Source of the DNA: Ditylenchus dipsaci
Lineage: Eukaryota; Nematoda; Chromadorea; Rhabditida; Anguinidae
NCBI GenBank assembly: GCA_004194705.1
Contig: SADC01001227.1
Coordinates: forward strand, 2,914,001-2,978,000
Reading direction: 5' to 3'
DNA: 64,000 bases
Part shown: positions 10,801-20,600 of the stretch, in pieces
How positions within the stretch are numbered: the first letter of the stretch is position 1
Layout of the letters: each line of letters begins with the position of its first letter
The notes under the pieces: generated by a model
Databases searched by the model: none
What the model was told of the DNA's origin: nothing
The model's input: the letters and a program-made list of their open reading frames with translations, nothing else
Translations under genes and position numbers: made by a program

Positions 10801-12842
10801 CCACAATCTCCTGAATGGTCCTGCCAGACTTGCCGATCACCTGGCCAACCATGGTTCTTGGAACTGGACTGCTGATAGCACATATCTAAAACACAGACAG
10901 ATATATTTTGTACATGAATAACGGGCAAAAAATTACTCAAGTAAGCTTCTAGCTTGTTCAGCAGCTTCACTACTCCTGGCCAGCACCTGAAAATAAATTG
11001 CGGTAAAATTCCTGACCCTGACAGCAGAAAATACCTTGAAAGTGCAATTGCCAGTTGCTCGTTGAGATTCATCAATAACAACATCCTCCACACCCTCGAT
11101 TTTTCTGGCATTTGTAATGTTGGAGCCGTGAGTGCCGATAGCCAGGCCCATTAGCTCAGAAGCAACAGTGAATTCTTCGACAAAGGGTGCTGTGGAGTCG
11201 GAGAGAGAAAGCATTCGCTGAAAGTTTAATTGGTGAGAAAGCAAAATATTGGAATCATTAACGATTATTACTTTAGCCTCCTCCTGTCGCTGCAACAACT
11301 GCATCTTCTGCTTCGCATTTGACAAGAAAATGTCAGACAGAAGCTTTACACTTTTTATAGCTTGACTGGAAAAACTCTGAAATGTGGAAATTGAATGTTA
11401 ATGTTAAATGGTGATATATATTGAAAGGTCTAGGATCGCACATCAAGGGCTGCACATCAAGGGCTGTACGAGCCTCGATATGTGCCTTATAGTTCTTTTT
11501 GTCAAGTTCTAACTGCAGCTTTATTGGCGTGTGACAGTCTGTCCCTAACAGCTTCAAATCAGCTTGGGGTAGTACATTTTTGGCCGGACATTTTTCGGCG
11601 GTCATTTTTTGTGTTGAGAAAAAATTATGTTAGTACAATTTTGTAGCTTAGGTTCAGAGCTTCAAAATGTGCTATTGACAATCGACATCTGAATACAACA
11701 TTGTGGATAAAAATGCCCAGTCTGACACTCAAGCCGCAAAATGTCCAACTCCCTTTTTAATGTCTGACTGGGCGTTGTTATCCAAAGTTTTGCAATCAGA
11801 CATTGATTGTCAACAGCTCCCGAACTTTAGCTACGAAACTATACTAACAGAATGTTGTTTCTCGATACAGAAAAAGTAAAGCCGAAAAATGACCGCCAAA
11901 AAATCTCGGCCGCAAAATATACAACTCCCATCCGCCTGTGTGCATGTCAACTCTTTTTTGTTCAATTTGCTTGCTTGAGGGGTAAATTACAAACGCGGAG
12001 CTAAAAATGTGGCTGTTCTCTTAAACTCTTTTCTTTTATTTTCAAGTGAGAAATTGCTACGATATTTTAACTGTGCGAAAAGTATTTATAAAGAGAATCT
12101 AGTCGGAGTCTAGCTGGAGAATTGGCGAACAGTTAATTTGACTCGACTCCATCTAAATACAAATATCTTACGCTTATTCTCAGTTGGTTGGTGTCTACCA
12201 GACTCTCGATGTGCACATTCTGTAAGCGGATCAATTTTTGAAAAGACAGGGTTAAATTTTAAGCAGTCACCTTGACTAGATCGTCAAATCCTTGTAAGAC
12301 TGTGGATTGGAAAAGTAGGTCTTCATATCCGCCGGAATCTCAATCAGACATTGTTTAAAATTTTTGAAACTGAGAGGAGTGGCTGCATCCAGGGCACGAC
12401 ATCTGTCAAACGAGACAATTTCATTGCAGGACGGCCCTTCCACCGAGTCTACGACAGCAAAAGCTCCCTGAACAGATAATTGCGGTTTCCACATTTTTGA
12501 TGCGAAACTACCAAAAAACTGTTCACCTTTATCTCGCGGACTTTAGCCTTCTGCCACGCACAGATATCCGAGTTGGACTGTTTGATGAACGCCTCCACAC
12601 ATCCCCAACCTTCACTGCAGATGTAGCAGCCGGCTGGGACTTGCCCTCAGTGACCACAGCTCGACATCTATCAAAGGAAGCCTGCTCAGAAGGTCTGAAA
12701 AGGGTGGCATTATTATTGAAGTCAATAAAGTAAATTTTTACTTCCAGTCATTCTCATAAGACACTTTAATACCATCGTTGGAAACCTGCTCAACAATGGC
12801 CTTGGCATAAACTCCATTGGATTGTTTCACTTCAATTTCCAT
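7894..12842 (-). CDS. FMR1: FMRP/FXR-family RNA-binding protein, 12 exons
   Basis: FMRP-family proteins bind mRNA and regulate translation in cytoplasmic granules. Exons (minus): 12842-12742, 12694-12527, 12467-12271, 12219-12172, 11376-11272, 11217-11035, 10986-10937, 10885-10782, 10729-10629, 8610-8188, 8137-7966, 7930-7894, about 563 codons. Exons 1-3 encode the paired Tudor/Agenet region (start [18 protein letters not shown]; second repeat [20 protein letters not shown]). Exons 6-7 carry KH1 ([11 protein letters not shown], loop GTHG). Exons 8-9 carry KH2 ([20 protein letters not shown], loop GKSG). Exons 9-10 give the family segment [13 protein letters not shown] followed by [16 protein letters not shown]. 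The tail is rich in Asn and Gly rather than a dense RGG box and ends FGGYRYK. Single-base frame breaks occur in exons 2, 3 and 10 and at the exon 7/8 join. Splice phases otherwise agree, so assembly indels are likelier than decay. Intron 11 is only 35 nt. Confidence 0.92.
8640..9330. repeat. Palindrome in FMR1 intron 9 with CCCGTCAAATT array ends
   Basis: The arms start with repeated AATCTCCCGTCAAATT units (8660-8760, inverted at 9210-9330). They enclose a diverged copy of the GGATCGCTCAGAATCCC palindrome (8820-9156, centre near 8990). This is the same outer-array, inner-palindrome plan as at 5180-5820. Confidence 0.8.
9470..10165. mobile_element. Pogo/Tigger-like MITE interrupted by a hAT MITE
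   Basis: The inverted halves contain TTCAACGATACCCC and TTCGTTCCCGCCTAAGGTC (9483-9530), mirrored at 10095-10135. The inner sequence is shared with MITEs at 21527, 38506, 52662, 56505 and 57745. It lies in FMR1 intron 9 and is split by the element at 9633-9903. Confidence 0.7.
9633..9903. mobile_element. hAT MITE with perfect 8-bp target duplication
   Basis: A 271-bp palindrome begins CAGTGTTCTCAATAGTCAGA and ends with its complement. It is flanked by identical GCCGCGAC (9625-9632, 9904-9911). Its CAGTGTT termini match those of the 3-kb hAT at 14588-17574, a possible source of transposase. Confidence 0.93.
11584..11915. repeat. Palindrome in FMR1 intron 4
   Basis: CCGGACATTTTTCGGCGGTC at the left is mirrored by a GACCGCC-containing right arm. 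The inner arms contain TAGCTTAGGTTCAGAGCTTC and AGTCTGACACT. Similar inner sequence recurs at 48150-48400. Confidence 0.7.
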
Positions 12843-13229
12843 AGCTGATTTTTTTGCTAAAATGAAATAAAACTGTAGCTGTAAAAGAGAAAATACGATG
12901 TTTGTGCTCGAAAACACAGTTGGATCGTGTTGAATGAAGTTTGCAAGTAGCAAACAGCCGTTGCTTTTAGCTGACTATCATTTGCTAGATTTCATAAATT
13001 TACGCAGATAATTTTTTGTGTTTCTCTTCGGGACAATCAATTTTTTGAGTGCGATCTGGAGAGGATGCTGGAAGTCTGAGCGATACTGTGATTTAGTACT
13101 CCTGTTGAGAAAGCATCTTTGACATTTACAAAAAAGTGATTATGGGCAATTTGGTACTCAAATTGACAATGCAGAACACGAATTCGGTGTGAGGACTCTC
13201 TCTGAATTTAAAATATACATAAAATCACT
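12843..13229. promoter_or_regulatory. Upstream region of the FMR1-family gene
   Basis: About 390 bp lie 5' of the FMR1-family start codon and before the next repeat. No convincing TATA box or motif cluster is visible. It is labelled only because any promoter of the minus-strand gene should be here. Confidence 0.25.
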
Positions 13230-13570
13230 GTAAAAGGGGGGAGCCATTGAAGTTTGAAAAAGTGGCTTCCATGGCGCAGTGCGTAAGCGCTCGGTTTTTT
13301 TGGCCAAAAATGGTGCTGTTTGGTGTTGCAGGTTCAATCCCACGTAGCGGCACATTTTTTTGGCTGGTTTGATTTTTCTATGGGTAATCTGGGTCGCTGA
13401 TTCCGAATATGGCGTCAAAAAAGTCTAATTACCTCTAAACTGGCCAACCAAGCCAAAAAAAAAATAGTGTGCCACTACGTAGGATTAAACCTGTAACACC
13501 AAAACAACGGCCAAAAAAACGCGAGCGCTTACGCACTGCTCCATGGAAGCCACTTTTTTAACCTAATTAG
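13230..13570. repeat. Inverted repeat whose arms are tRNA-like
   Basis: The left arm holds TGGCGCAGTGCGTAAGCGC (A-box-like, 13271) and GGTTCAATCCCACG (B-box-like, 13331). The right arm (13466-13560) is the same unit inverted. Spacing resembles a tRNA with an enlarged anticodon region, but no cloverleaf acceptor is formed, so this is a tRNA-derived repeat and not a functional tRNA. Confidence 0.65.
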
Positions 13571-13590
13571 CTTCTCTCCCCCACTTTAAA

Positions 13591-13816
13591 GGGCATACCC
13601 ACGCTAATAAGAGGTGGTGCCATGAATTCAAAAAAAATTCCTAATCATTGGACTTCTGTACGGATTTAAAACGTGGTTTATAACAAAGCCACACCTAAAA
13701 TTAATTCTAGGTCTGTTTTGTTAGAAACTAAGTTGAAAAATTCGTACAGAAGTTCAATATTGGGGAAATTTTGAATTCCCGGGCACCACCTCTTATTAGC
13801 GTGGGTATGCCCCTTA
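13591..13816. mobile_element. Palindromic MITE, GGGCATACCCACGCTAATAA ends
   Basis: Left GGGCATACCCACGCTAATAA is mirrored exactly at the right. The inner arms contain TTCTGTACGGATTTAAAACG and its inverse. Inner sequence of this type recurs at 19165-19270. The next 350 bp (13817-14200) are AT-rich with no recognisable feature. Confidence 0.8.
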
Positions 13817-14235
13817 AGGGGGGGGGGGGGGAATGTTGCGTGGGATTTTTGACCATTGTTGTTGTCTTTTTTTAACCGCATTTTTTTTATTGATAATGGC
13901 TCATCTATCAATAGATTTCTTGGCTACCTTTTTACGCCGAATCCGAAATTGTTATCAGAATCATAATATGTATTGAAAAATCTCATGAAACACATGTAAA
14001 CTGACCAAACATTCATACCGTATTTCCGTCATATACCTCTTTGAGATTCTTGTGTTATGGCTTTTCGTTTTGGTTTTAGTTTTTTAGATAATCATTAGAC
14101 AACATACCATTTAAATGAAGATCACTGTTTCAGCTACCGTCTCAGCAATGAGCTGCCTACGAGCTGTCTATAAAAAAGTAGCCAAAACACACTATCAAGA
14201 AAACAATTTCGAAAGAGAAAGGGTATGTGAGCAGT

Positions 14236-14462
14236 GTTGTCCATTTGGCTCGCGCGAGCCAAACGAAAGACCTGAAATCGCATGTCCTAGCGAGCCAAAC
14301 GGGTTCGAGTCATATGGCTCACCTTTTTTTATATATGCGAGCCAATTGGCTCCGCGTACTTGTTTTTTTAAGCGAGCCGAACGCGAGCCAAAACCATACG
14401 AGCCATTTGTATCACGAACCATTTGGCTCGCAAACAAAAACGAATGGTTCGGCTCGCGCTTT
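14236..14462. repeat. GGCTCGCGAGCCAAA palindromic motif array
   Basis: Alternating TTGGCTCGC and GCGAGCCAAA units are spread over 230 bp. A CAGTGTTG at the left (14232) resembles a hAT end. The three overlapping open frames here are by-products of the GC-rich repeat. Confidence 0.7.
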
Positions 14463-14506
14463 TTATGTGAGTTTTTAAACGTCAATTTTTATTGTTAAAG
14501 ACAAAT

Positions 14507-14587
14507 AGGGTTGTCGACTCGACGCGTCGAATTCGGCTTTTCACGTCGAAAAGTCGAAAATTTTCGACTTTCGACGTTTGACCCGAC
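14507..14587. mobile_element. Truncated TAGGGTTGTC-family MITE
   Basis: TAGGGTTGTCGACTCGACGC opens a palindromic arm (TTCGAC/GTCGAA) that stops where the 3-kb hAT begins at 14588. The missing half is not found beyond 17574. Confidence 0.5.
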
Positions 14588-17574
14588 CAGTGTTTGCAAA
14601 ACTCATACTCATCCTCATACTCATAGACTATGAGGCTCATATTAGACTCATACTCATAGTCATAGTCATACTCATAGTCATAGTTAAGTATGAGTATGAG
14701 CCTCATACTCATAGTCATACTAAATTATGATATGAGTATGAGTATGAGTTAAGCTATGAGTATGAGTTTAGTCACGACTATGTGTTTAGCTTTGACATGA
14801 GTTTAGCTCTGACTGAGTTCAGCTGAGATAAGCGTTTCGCGTTGCTTCTTATCCAAAATGATTTTCTGATTTTGATCAATCTCGCCACAACAAAAGTATT
14901 TTTATTTTTTCACTCTCAACCATAAATCGATCACAAATTACAACTTTCTAGATACATATTACAGTAAAATACAAGCTGTGAATTAAGTAGTTCAAATGAA
15001 GTTCTGTTTCGGTGACGGGCTGTGGCTAATCCTGCTTGAGAAAACACCCTTTCTATTGGAGCACTTGTAGCTGGAATAGACAGCACTTCCAGAGCTAGTG
15101 TTGCAATTTGCTTTGAGTTCTAAACGAAAACTTTTGACGACCTGGCTTCAGTAAGTCTACTCACGGAATCGATCAAATTACCCCACCACTTGAGAGGATC
15201 TACGCCTATTGCTGATGCGTTTAGAACACGTTCAACAATTCTCGGATACGCGACTTTGCACTGGAGACAATGACATCCCTCTGGTTCCTAGTATTTCTGT
15301 TTTCCGCAGCCAATTCTCCAAGAATCTGATCCAGTGTGGCATTCAGCAAAGTTTCGGGTTTTCTGGCAATTCGGTTATAGCGCTCCTCAAATTGCATCTG
15401 AAAAAAGTTAAGAGTTATTGAAGATCGACGATAATAAGACCATGTTCTGTATCTCCGAGCAGCGATGATACAGTCTTTTTCGCTCAGAAGTTAGCCGTGT
15501 TTGGTCGAGAGCTGTTGCAACCAAAAGATAGGATCGAAATCATCCAAATTAGTCATTCCACTTCTCAAAACGCGCTTTCCAGCAGATTTCTCAAAGAGGC
15601 GACTGCTCCACTTGTAGATTTTTCCTATAATGTAAAAAAAACTTTTGTAACGATTTTATTCGTTAAGCACAATAACATACCTCAAATTTGTCGAGAGAAC
15701 GATACAGAGCCTTGATGAAGCAGTAGCAGTTTGAGACGGTCACTTTCTTCTCAGACTGGACACGATAAAGAACATCAATGAAGATCTTGGTTAGACTGTA
15801 AATTTTTGGATGAACTAAATACCTGGTGTAAGATCAGAAAAAGTATTAGTGCCTACCTCAATCTCGATTCTGTTGGACTCCCACTTTCTATTTCGAGCAA
15901 TCTCAATAACATAAACATCTTATTTGCAAAAGCGGCAAATTACAGATATCTGAGACGCCCAACGAGTTCTTGAAGGAGACACCAAAACTTTTCCACAGGC
16001 ATCTGACAGCTCATTTGTTGCAATTTGAGACTTGCTGTACTTTCCAACGAGATTAATCAATGTTTGGTATCCCTCGTTAACAGCCACTCTCGTTTTGAAA
16101 AAAACTCCATAATTACTAGCTGCAAAGCATGAGCAAAGCATCCAACTCTGATCGGAAACGCTGATCTAAACTCAGAATACAGCGATTTCGAAGAAAAATA
16201 TCTTACTGGAGCAAGAAATCAATGTCGGTAAGTTCCATGTTGTCCTCAACGTCTTCAACTTCTTCTTCTTCCAACGCTCCTTTGAATTCCTCTGATATTA
16301 GCTCCGGATCAATGTCGACTATAAATGACGATATCAACAAGGAAATGAACAAAGTTTACTATTAAGAAATACCTGCTCGAATTTCATTAAAGCCTTTGAT
16401 CATATTACCACCAGCGTCAGTCACAACTTTAAAAGCGTTAAAGAGGGACAATCCATATTCAGCCAGAATTTTTTCAGTCTCAGGCCGGATGAGTTGACCA
16501 GTATGTGATCCTATGAGTTGCTGCAACCCAGAAAGGCCCTACGGAGAATTGCACTTGCGTCACAGTAGTGGAGCGTAACACCTGAATGATGTTGAAAAAA
16601 GTAGCTCAGATAAAGTTGTTTCAAAAAATTGCCTAAGTAGCCGCTCTTCATACTGCTATCGGTCCAAACGTAACATGTTAAAGAAAATCGATGCGAAATT
16701 TTGCTGAGCTCTTCCTTAATTTTGACCTTCTGATGCTTGAATTGATTGAGGACCAGACTTTTTAGAGTGGTGAAGCTAGATGGCAACTTAAAAGTTAAAA
16801 TAAAACACTTATTAAAACTGCTCAACATTACCTCATAACTCGGGCACATAACGTGAACAATTTACGGACTAATGGATGCAGAAATATGTCTATGGGCAAA
16901 GAGGGTATCGACAAACACTGCGGCTAGAACGCTCTGAATCTCTTGAATCTAAAAAATCTCTTACAGATACCTGAATACATCAAAGAAAATAGTTACTTTT
17001 CTTTTGGCTCACCGCTTCCTTCATTTTGGGAGAGACAGATCTTCTTAGCTGGCTGCTCTTTGTCCGTATGCTTCTTCACCCAGTGATTGGATAATGCTGT
17101 TTTGTGTTTTGCAATTATCTTGAATTTACAGACGTGTAGAACAAAGCTGGAAGTAGAAAAAAATACCCAGTTGGCACTCGTTGCATTTCATTTTGAATTC
17201 CCCCAGCACTTCGATTTCTGTGAAGTTCTCCATACGGCATCACGACTGCGCTTCTTTGCAAAATTGCTGGCTTGAGACGGTGAATTATCAGAATTTGTTG
17301 ACATCTACAAGAAAAAAAAGTAATTGCCTAATGCAAGGCAGACAAACTGAGCAAAAAGAACAGGATAGACTCATAATCATAGCTGAACTCTTAATGATAG
17401 TTAAACTCATACTCATAGATTAACTCATACTCATAGTCACAATTTAGTATGACTATATATGAGTATGAGCCTCATGGTTATACTTGCTATAACTATGAGT
17501 TTAGCTATGACTATGAGGATGAGTATGAGTTTGCACTATGAGCATGAGGATGAGTATGAGTTTTGCAAACACTG
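14588..17574 (-). mobile_element. hAT DNA transposon, near full length
   Basis: It is 2987 bp long, with inverted ends CAGTGTTTGCAAAACTCATA and complement. Inside each end is an array of ACTCATAGTC/ATGAGTATGAG units (14600-14830, 17370-17560), probably subterminal transposase sites. The flanking 8-mers, GACCCGAC and ATTCTGAC, match at only 4 of 8 positions, so the target duplication has decayed or the ends are rearranged. Confidence 0.88.
14931..17275 (-). pseudogene. hAT transposase, split by introns and frame breaks
   Basis: Transposases of this family cut and paste hAT elements. From the N-terminus a BED-type zinc finger is visible (KMKCNECQLG near 17170; TALSNHWVKKHTDKEQPAKK near 17080). 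Next come parts of the RNase-H-like core, with CFAASNYGVFFKTRVAVNEG and PSRTRWASQISVI (15930-16140). The C-terminal dimerisation region follows, with GVDPLKWWGNLIDS (about 15190) and LSIPATSAPIERVFSQAG (about 15080). The last frame ends at a stop at 14931. Several short introns are likely, and at least some frame changes cannot be explained by splicing. It is nearly complete in content, so activity was probably lost recently or is masked by sequence errors. Confidence 0.8.
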
Positions 17575-17849
17575 ATTCTGACTCAGGTTGGTTCGATTTT
17601 TATTCGAGCCTGGTGCAAATATAGAGGCAGAGGTAACGAAGTCAACGAATGATCGAAAACCACAGGGAGACCAAGGCAAACCAAATTTTTTTTTGACTTC
17701 GAAAAATTGCCTTCTCACATTTAAAAACGTGTTTTATAACCGTTCTACGGCATAAAAATTGCTTTAGAGCGCTTTAAAAGGTTTTCCGGTAAAGTGAAGT
17801 TAGCCGGTTTATCACATTAGCGCTGGCTTTTCACTCGAAAAATATCATA

Positions 17850-18088
17850 CCGTAAAAACTCTATTAATTACCCCCCCCCCCTAATTCAAAATCGTGTTTT
17901 TGGCATTGTGTTTTTGACCAATTTTTTAAACTTCTGTCAGGCAAGTTAGCACTCATTTTGCAGCTCATCTCAATAGCTAAAAAATAGGTCGTAACTTGCC
18001 TGAGAGCAGGCTTCAAAAATTGGGCTAAAAACACAATGCCAAGAACACGATTTTGAACGAGGGGGGGGAGTAAATAGAGTTTTTACGG
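17850..18088. mobile_element. CCGTA...TACGG MITE, TA-flanked
   Basis: CCGTAAAAACTCTATTAATT and a C-run at the left are mirrored at the right. TA flanks both ends (17848-17849, 18089-18090). The interior, with ATCGTGTTTTTGGCATTGTG, is shared with 48680-48917. Confidence 0.85.
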
Positions 18089-18574
18089 TAAGTTCTACTC
18101 CAACTCTTCAACGAGCCATAATGGCTAGAATTGAGCAAGAAAACATAGTTTTAAGCTCCAAAATAAGGGTAAAATAGCCCATGCAGCGAGAAAATAAACT
18201 TTGTTGTGAATTTTTTTTATCGTATTATAACTGTACAAATGTTTTAGTTTGGTATAATAACACATGAAATCGGACACGCACTTGGTATAATTTTATTTGT
18301 CAAAAATTTTTTTAATAAATTTAATAATTTTTTGCACTGAACGACGGACTATTGGGTATCGAAAAATCTGACAATTGAAAATAAACATTTTATCAATGTT
18401 TCATTTGGAAAATAATTTAAGGGTTTCTCTTGGGAAAAATAGTTATTTTACTTGAAAAATGTCTTTCTTTTAATTTTTCGGGTCAATTTATGTTGTGATT
18501 GAAGGTTATTTAGGATTGATACAGTAATACAGTTAATACACATACACATAGTTGATACAGTTAACACAGTTAAC

Positions 18575-18700
18575 TAAGGTTGTCGACGTGGAATTTGTAA
18601 CTTTTAGACGCTTCTCGAATTTCAGCTCTAACAATTCTTTATTGGAGAGATAAAATTGAATAAGTTTCTAAAAGTGACAAATTAAACGTCGACAACCGTA
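18575..18700. mobile_element. Short hAT MITE, TAAGGTTGTCGACG ends
   Basis: A 126-bp palindrome is flanked by CAGTTAAC on both sides (18567-18574, 18701-18708). Because the flank is itself a CAGTTAACA repeat, the duplication is suggestive rather than certain. Confidence 0.75.
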
Positions 18701-18972
18701 CAGTTAACACAGTTAAAATTGTAAAAATGTTGGAGCCAGTGAAAAGCAATTGTCCGTCTTTTGGACAACTCTCCGGACAATTGTGTGTGCTTTTGCAATT
18801 GCCTGACAATTGCCCAACCCCAGGAATGACCAAAACAATTTTATAACAAGGGTGATCTCAAGTAGAGGTGACCTTATATTGAGGTAATTTTACTTTATTT
18901 TCTTTAACGGCCAACCAAACCTGATTTAAACTGACCTATATTGAGGTTCGACTGCATTGCAACATTGCAAGT

Positions 18973-19560
18973 CAATTTGATCTAATTTACAACTTTTTTC
19001 AAACAACAGGGGGACCAAGGCAGTTTTTTAGGTTTTTTGAAAATTTTATTTTGTGTCAAAACCACCGAAACCATCGCAAACCAACCCAAATACCCTCAAA
19101 CTGCCTATTCAAATTTTTTCAAATTTTTAAATTTTTTTCAAATTCAAATTTTTTTTACCTAATCATTCAACTTCTGTACGGATTTTTCAGCTTGGTTTTT
19201 AACAAAACAAGGCCTAGAATTTTATTTTAGGTATAGTTTTGATAAAACCAAGTTGAAAATTCGTACGTGGATCCAACGATAAGGAAAAAAAATTGAATTG
19301 GCGGGGGACAACCGTTGTCGGAGACGGCAATGGCCCTTTAATAGCCCTAAACCAAACCCTAACCTGAAAAATAAAAATTTATTAAAAATGAAAAATAGCC
19401 CATTTTTCTAACTTAAAATTGTGTTGGGAATTTGTGTTGGGAATCTGAAGTAATTTGGGATGGTTCGGACACAATCTAAAAAATTTCGATAAAAACTAAC
19501 AAAAAATAGTGCCTTGGTCCCCTGTTGTTTGAAAAAGTTGTAAATTAGATCAAATTGAAT
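18973..19560. repeat. Palindrome with AACAACAGGGGGACCAAGGCA arms
   Basis: Ends CAATTTGATCTAATTTACAA and complement lead into arms carrying the dispersed CAACAGGGGGACCAAGGC motif. The inner part resembles the MITE at 13591-13816. It has no coding content. Confidence 0.75.
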
Positions 19561-19577
19561 TAGGTAGTAGCCTTGAA

Positions 19578-19705
19578 ATCACTGTTACGAAAATGTTTGT
19601 TACGAAAATCTCGCATTACGAAAAAATTCGTTACGAAATCTCGCCGTTACAAAACCATTTCATCCGAAATAAGCCGGTTACGAAATAGCGCGTTACAAAT
19701 GAAGT
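19578..19705. repeat. GTTACGAAA motif array
   Basis: About eight degenerate GTTACGAAAATCTCGC units occur here, another short-motif array of the type seen at element ends elsewhere in this window. No inverted partner was found nearby. Confidence 0.6.
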
Positions 19706-20189
19706 ACAGCCTTTCAGGGTATTCTACCCTGTTTTTGTCACTGGAGCTGGGCAAATAATTGACTCTATAAGCATTTCATGATCGAGTACTTCTCGGAATC
19801 ATTTATAAGGTAAGTGAGTGCGCGCATCTCTAACTCTCAACGAACTTGAGGTGAGGGTCGTTAAATCGGAGGTTGACTGTATAGTCTTGGTCCTCCCATG
19901 GTGCAGAAAATCTCTATATAATATTTGGACTATGTTTGTCCGTAAGTCACGTTTTTCATAAATTTGATTTTTTGTAGAATTTTTCAAAGCAAAAACTCGA
20001 AAAATCCTCTGTTATGTTGTAGCGCACAATCTTGGATTCAGATATCATGCAAACAAAAATTTTAGTCGTAGCCTTATCGAATTTGAGATTAGAATCCAGA
20101 AAATTAGGACAACATTAAACACCGAACTTGTGTAAATTAAAATGTTTTTGTCTCGAAAAAAGTTTAAAAAAGTTGATTTGGGGGGGGGG

Positions 20190-20430
20190 GTAGGTATGTC
20201 CAAATACGGTCGAAAATTTGACCCTGCCGGAGTATATCATAAAATTTGTACCATAAAAAGTAAATTTGCGCCAAAAAGTATATTCGTCCAAAAGAGTATA
20301 TGTGGGCCAAGCCTGCCTGCCCAAAAGAGTATTTCTCTACCAAAGAAAGTAAATTTGATTCGAAGTGAGTTACCCACCGAAAAATCAATTTGCCGCAAAA
20401 AGCATATTTGGCGAAAAAACATATCCCAAA
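20190..20430. repeat. CCAAAAAGTATATT degenerate array
   Basis: Repeats of the form CAAAAAGTAAATTTGCGCC or CCAAAAGAGTATATGTG occur before the F-box gene. A similar array lies at 63645-63745. Frames through it on both strands are repeat artefacts. Confidence 0.6.
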
Positions 20431-20600
20431 AAACTTTGATTTTTTCTGCTATAAAAACGTGTGCTCGCCTGGCTGTAGCCTGCCTATGCTAGCCATACCC
20501 ATGCATGCCTGATCAAACAAAAGGGTGCTCCCGATGCTCACATGATGCGAATCAAGTACAATTTCACTTTATCGGCTCTTAAATTTAAAAAAGCACGAAT

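Noticed and set aside
14227..14498. Three overlapping long frames on both strands
   Set aside because: All are produced by the GGCTCGCGAGCCAAA motif array. They repeat the same few residues in each frame and have no start context or splice support.
20142..20492. Lys-rich frames before the F-box gene
   Set aside because: They arise from the CAAAAAGTATATT array. The same composition appears in another array at 63645-63745.
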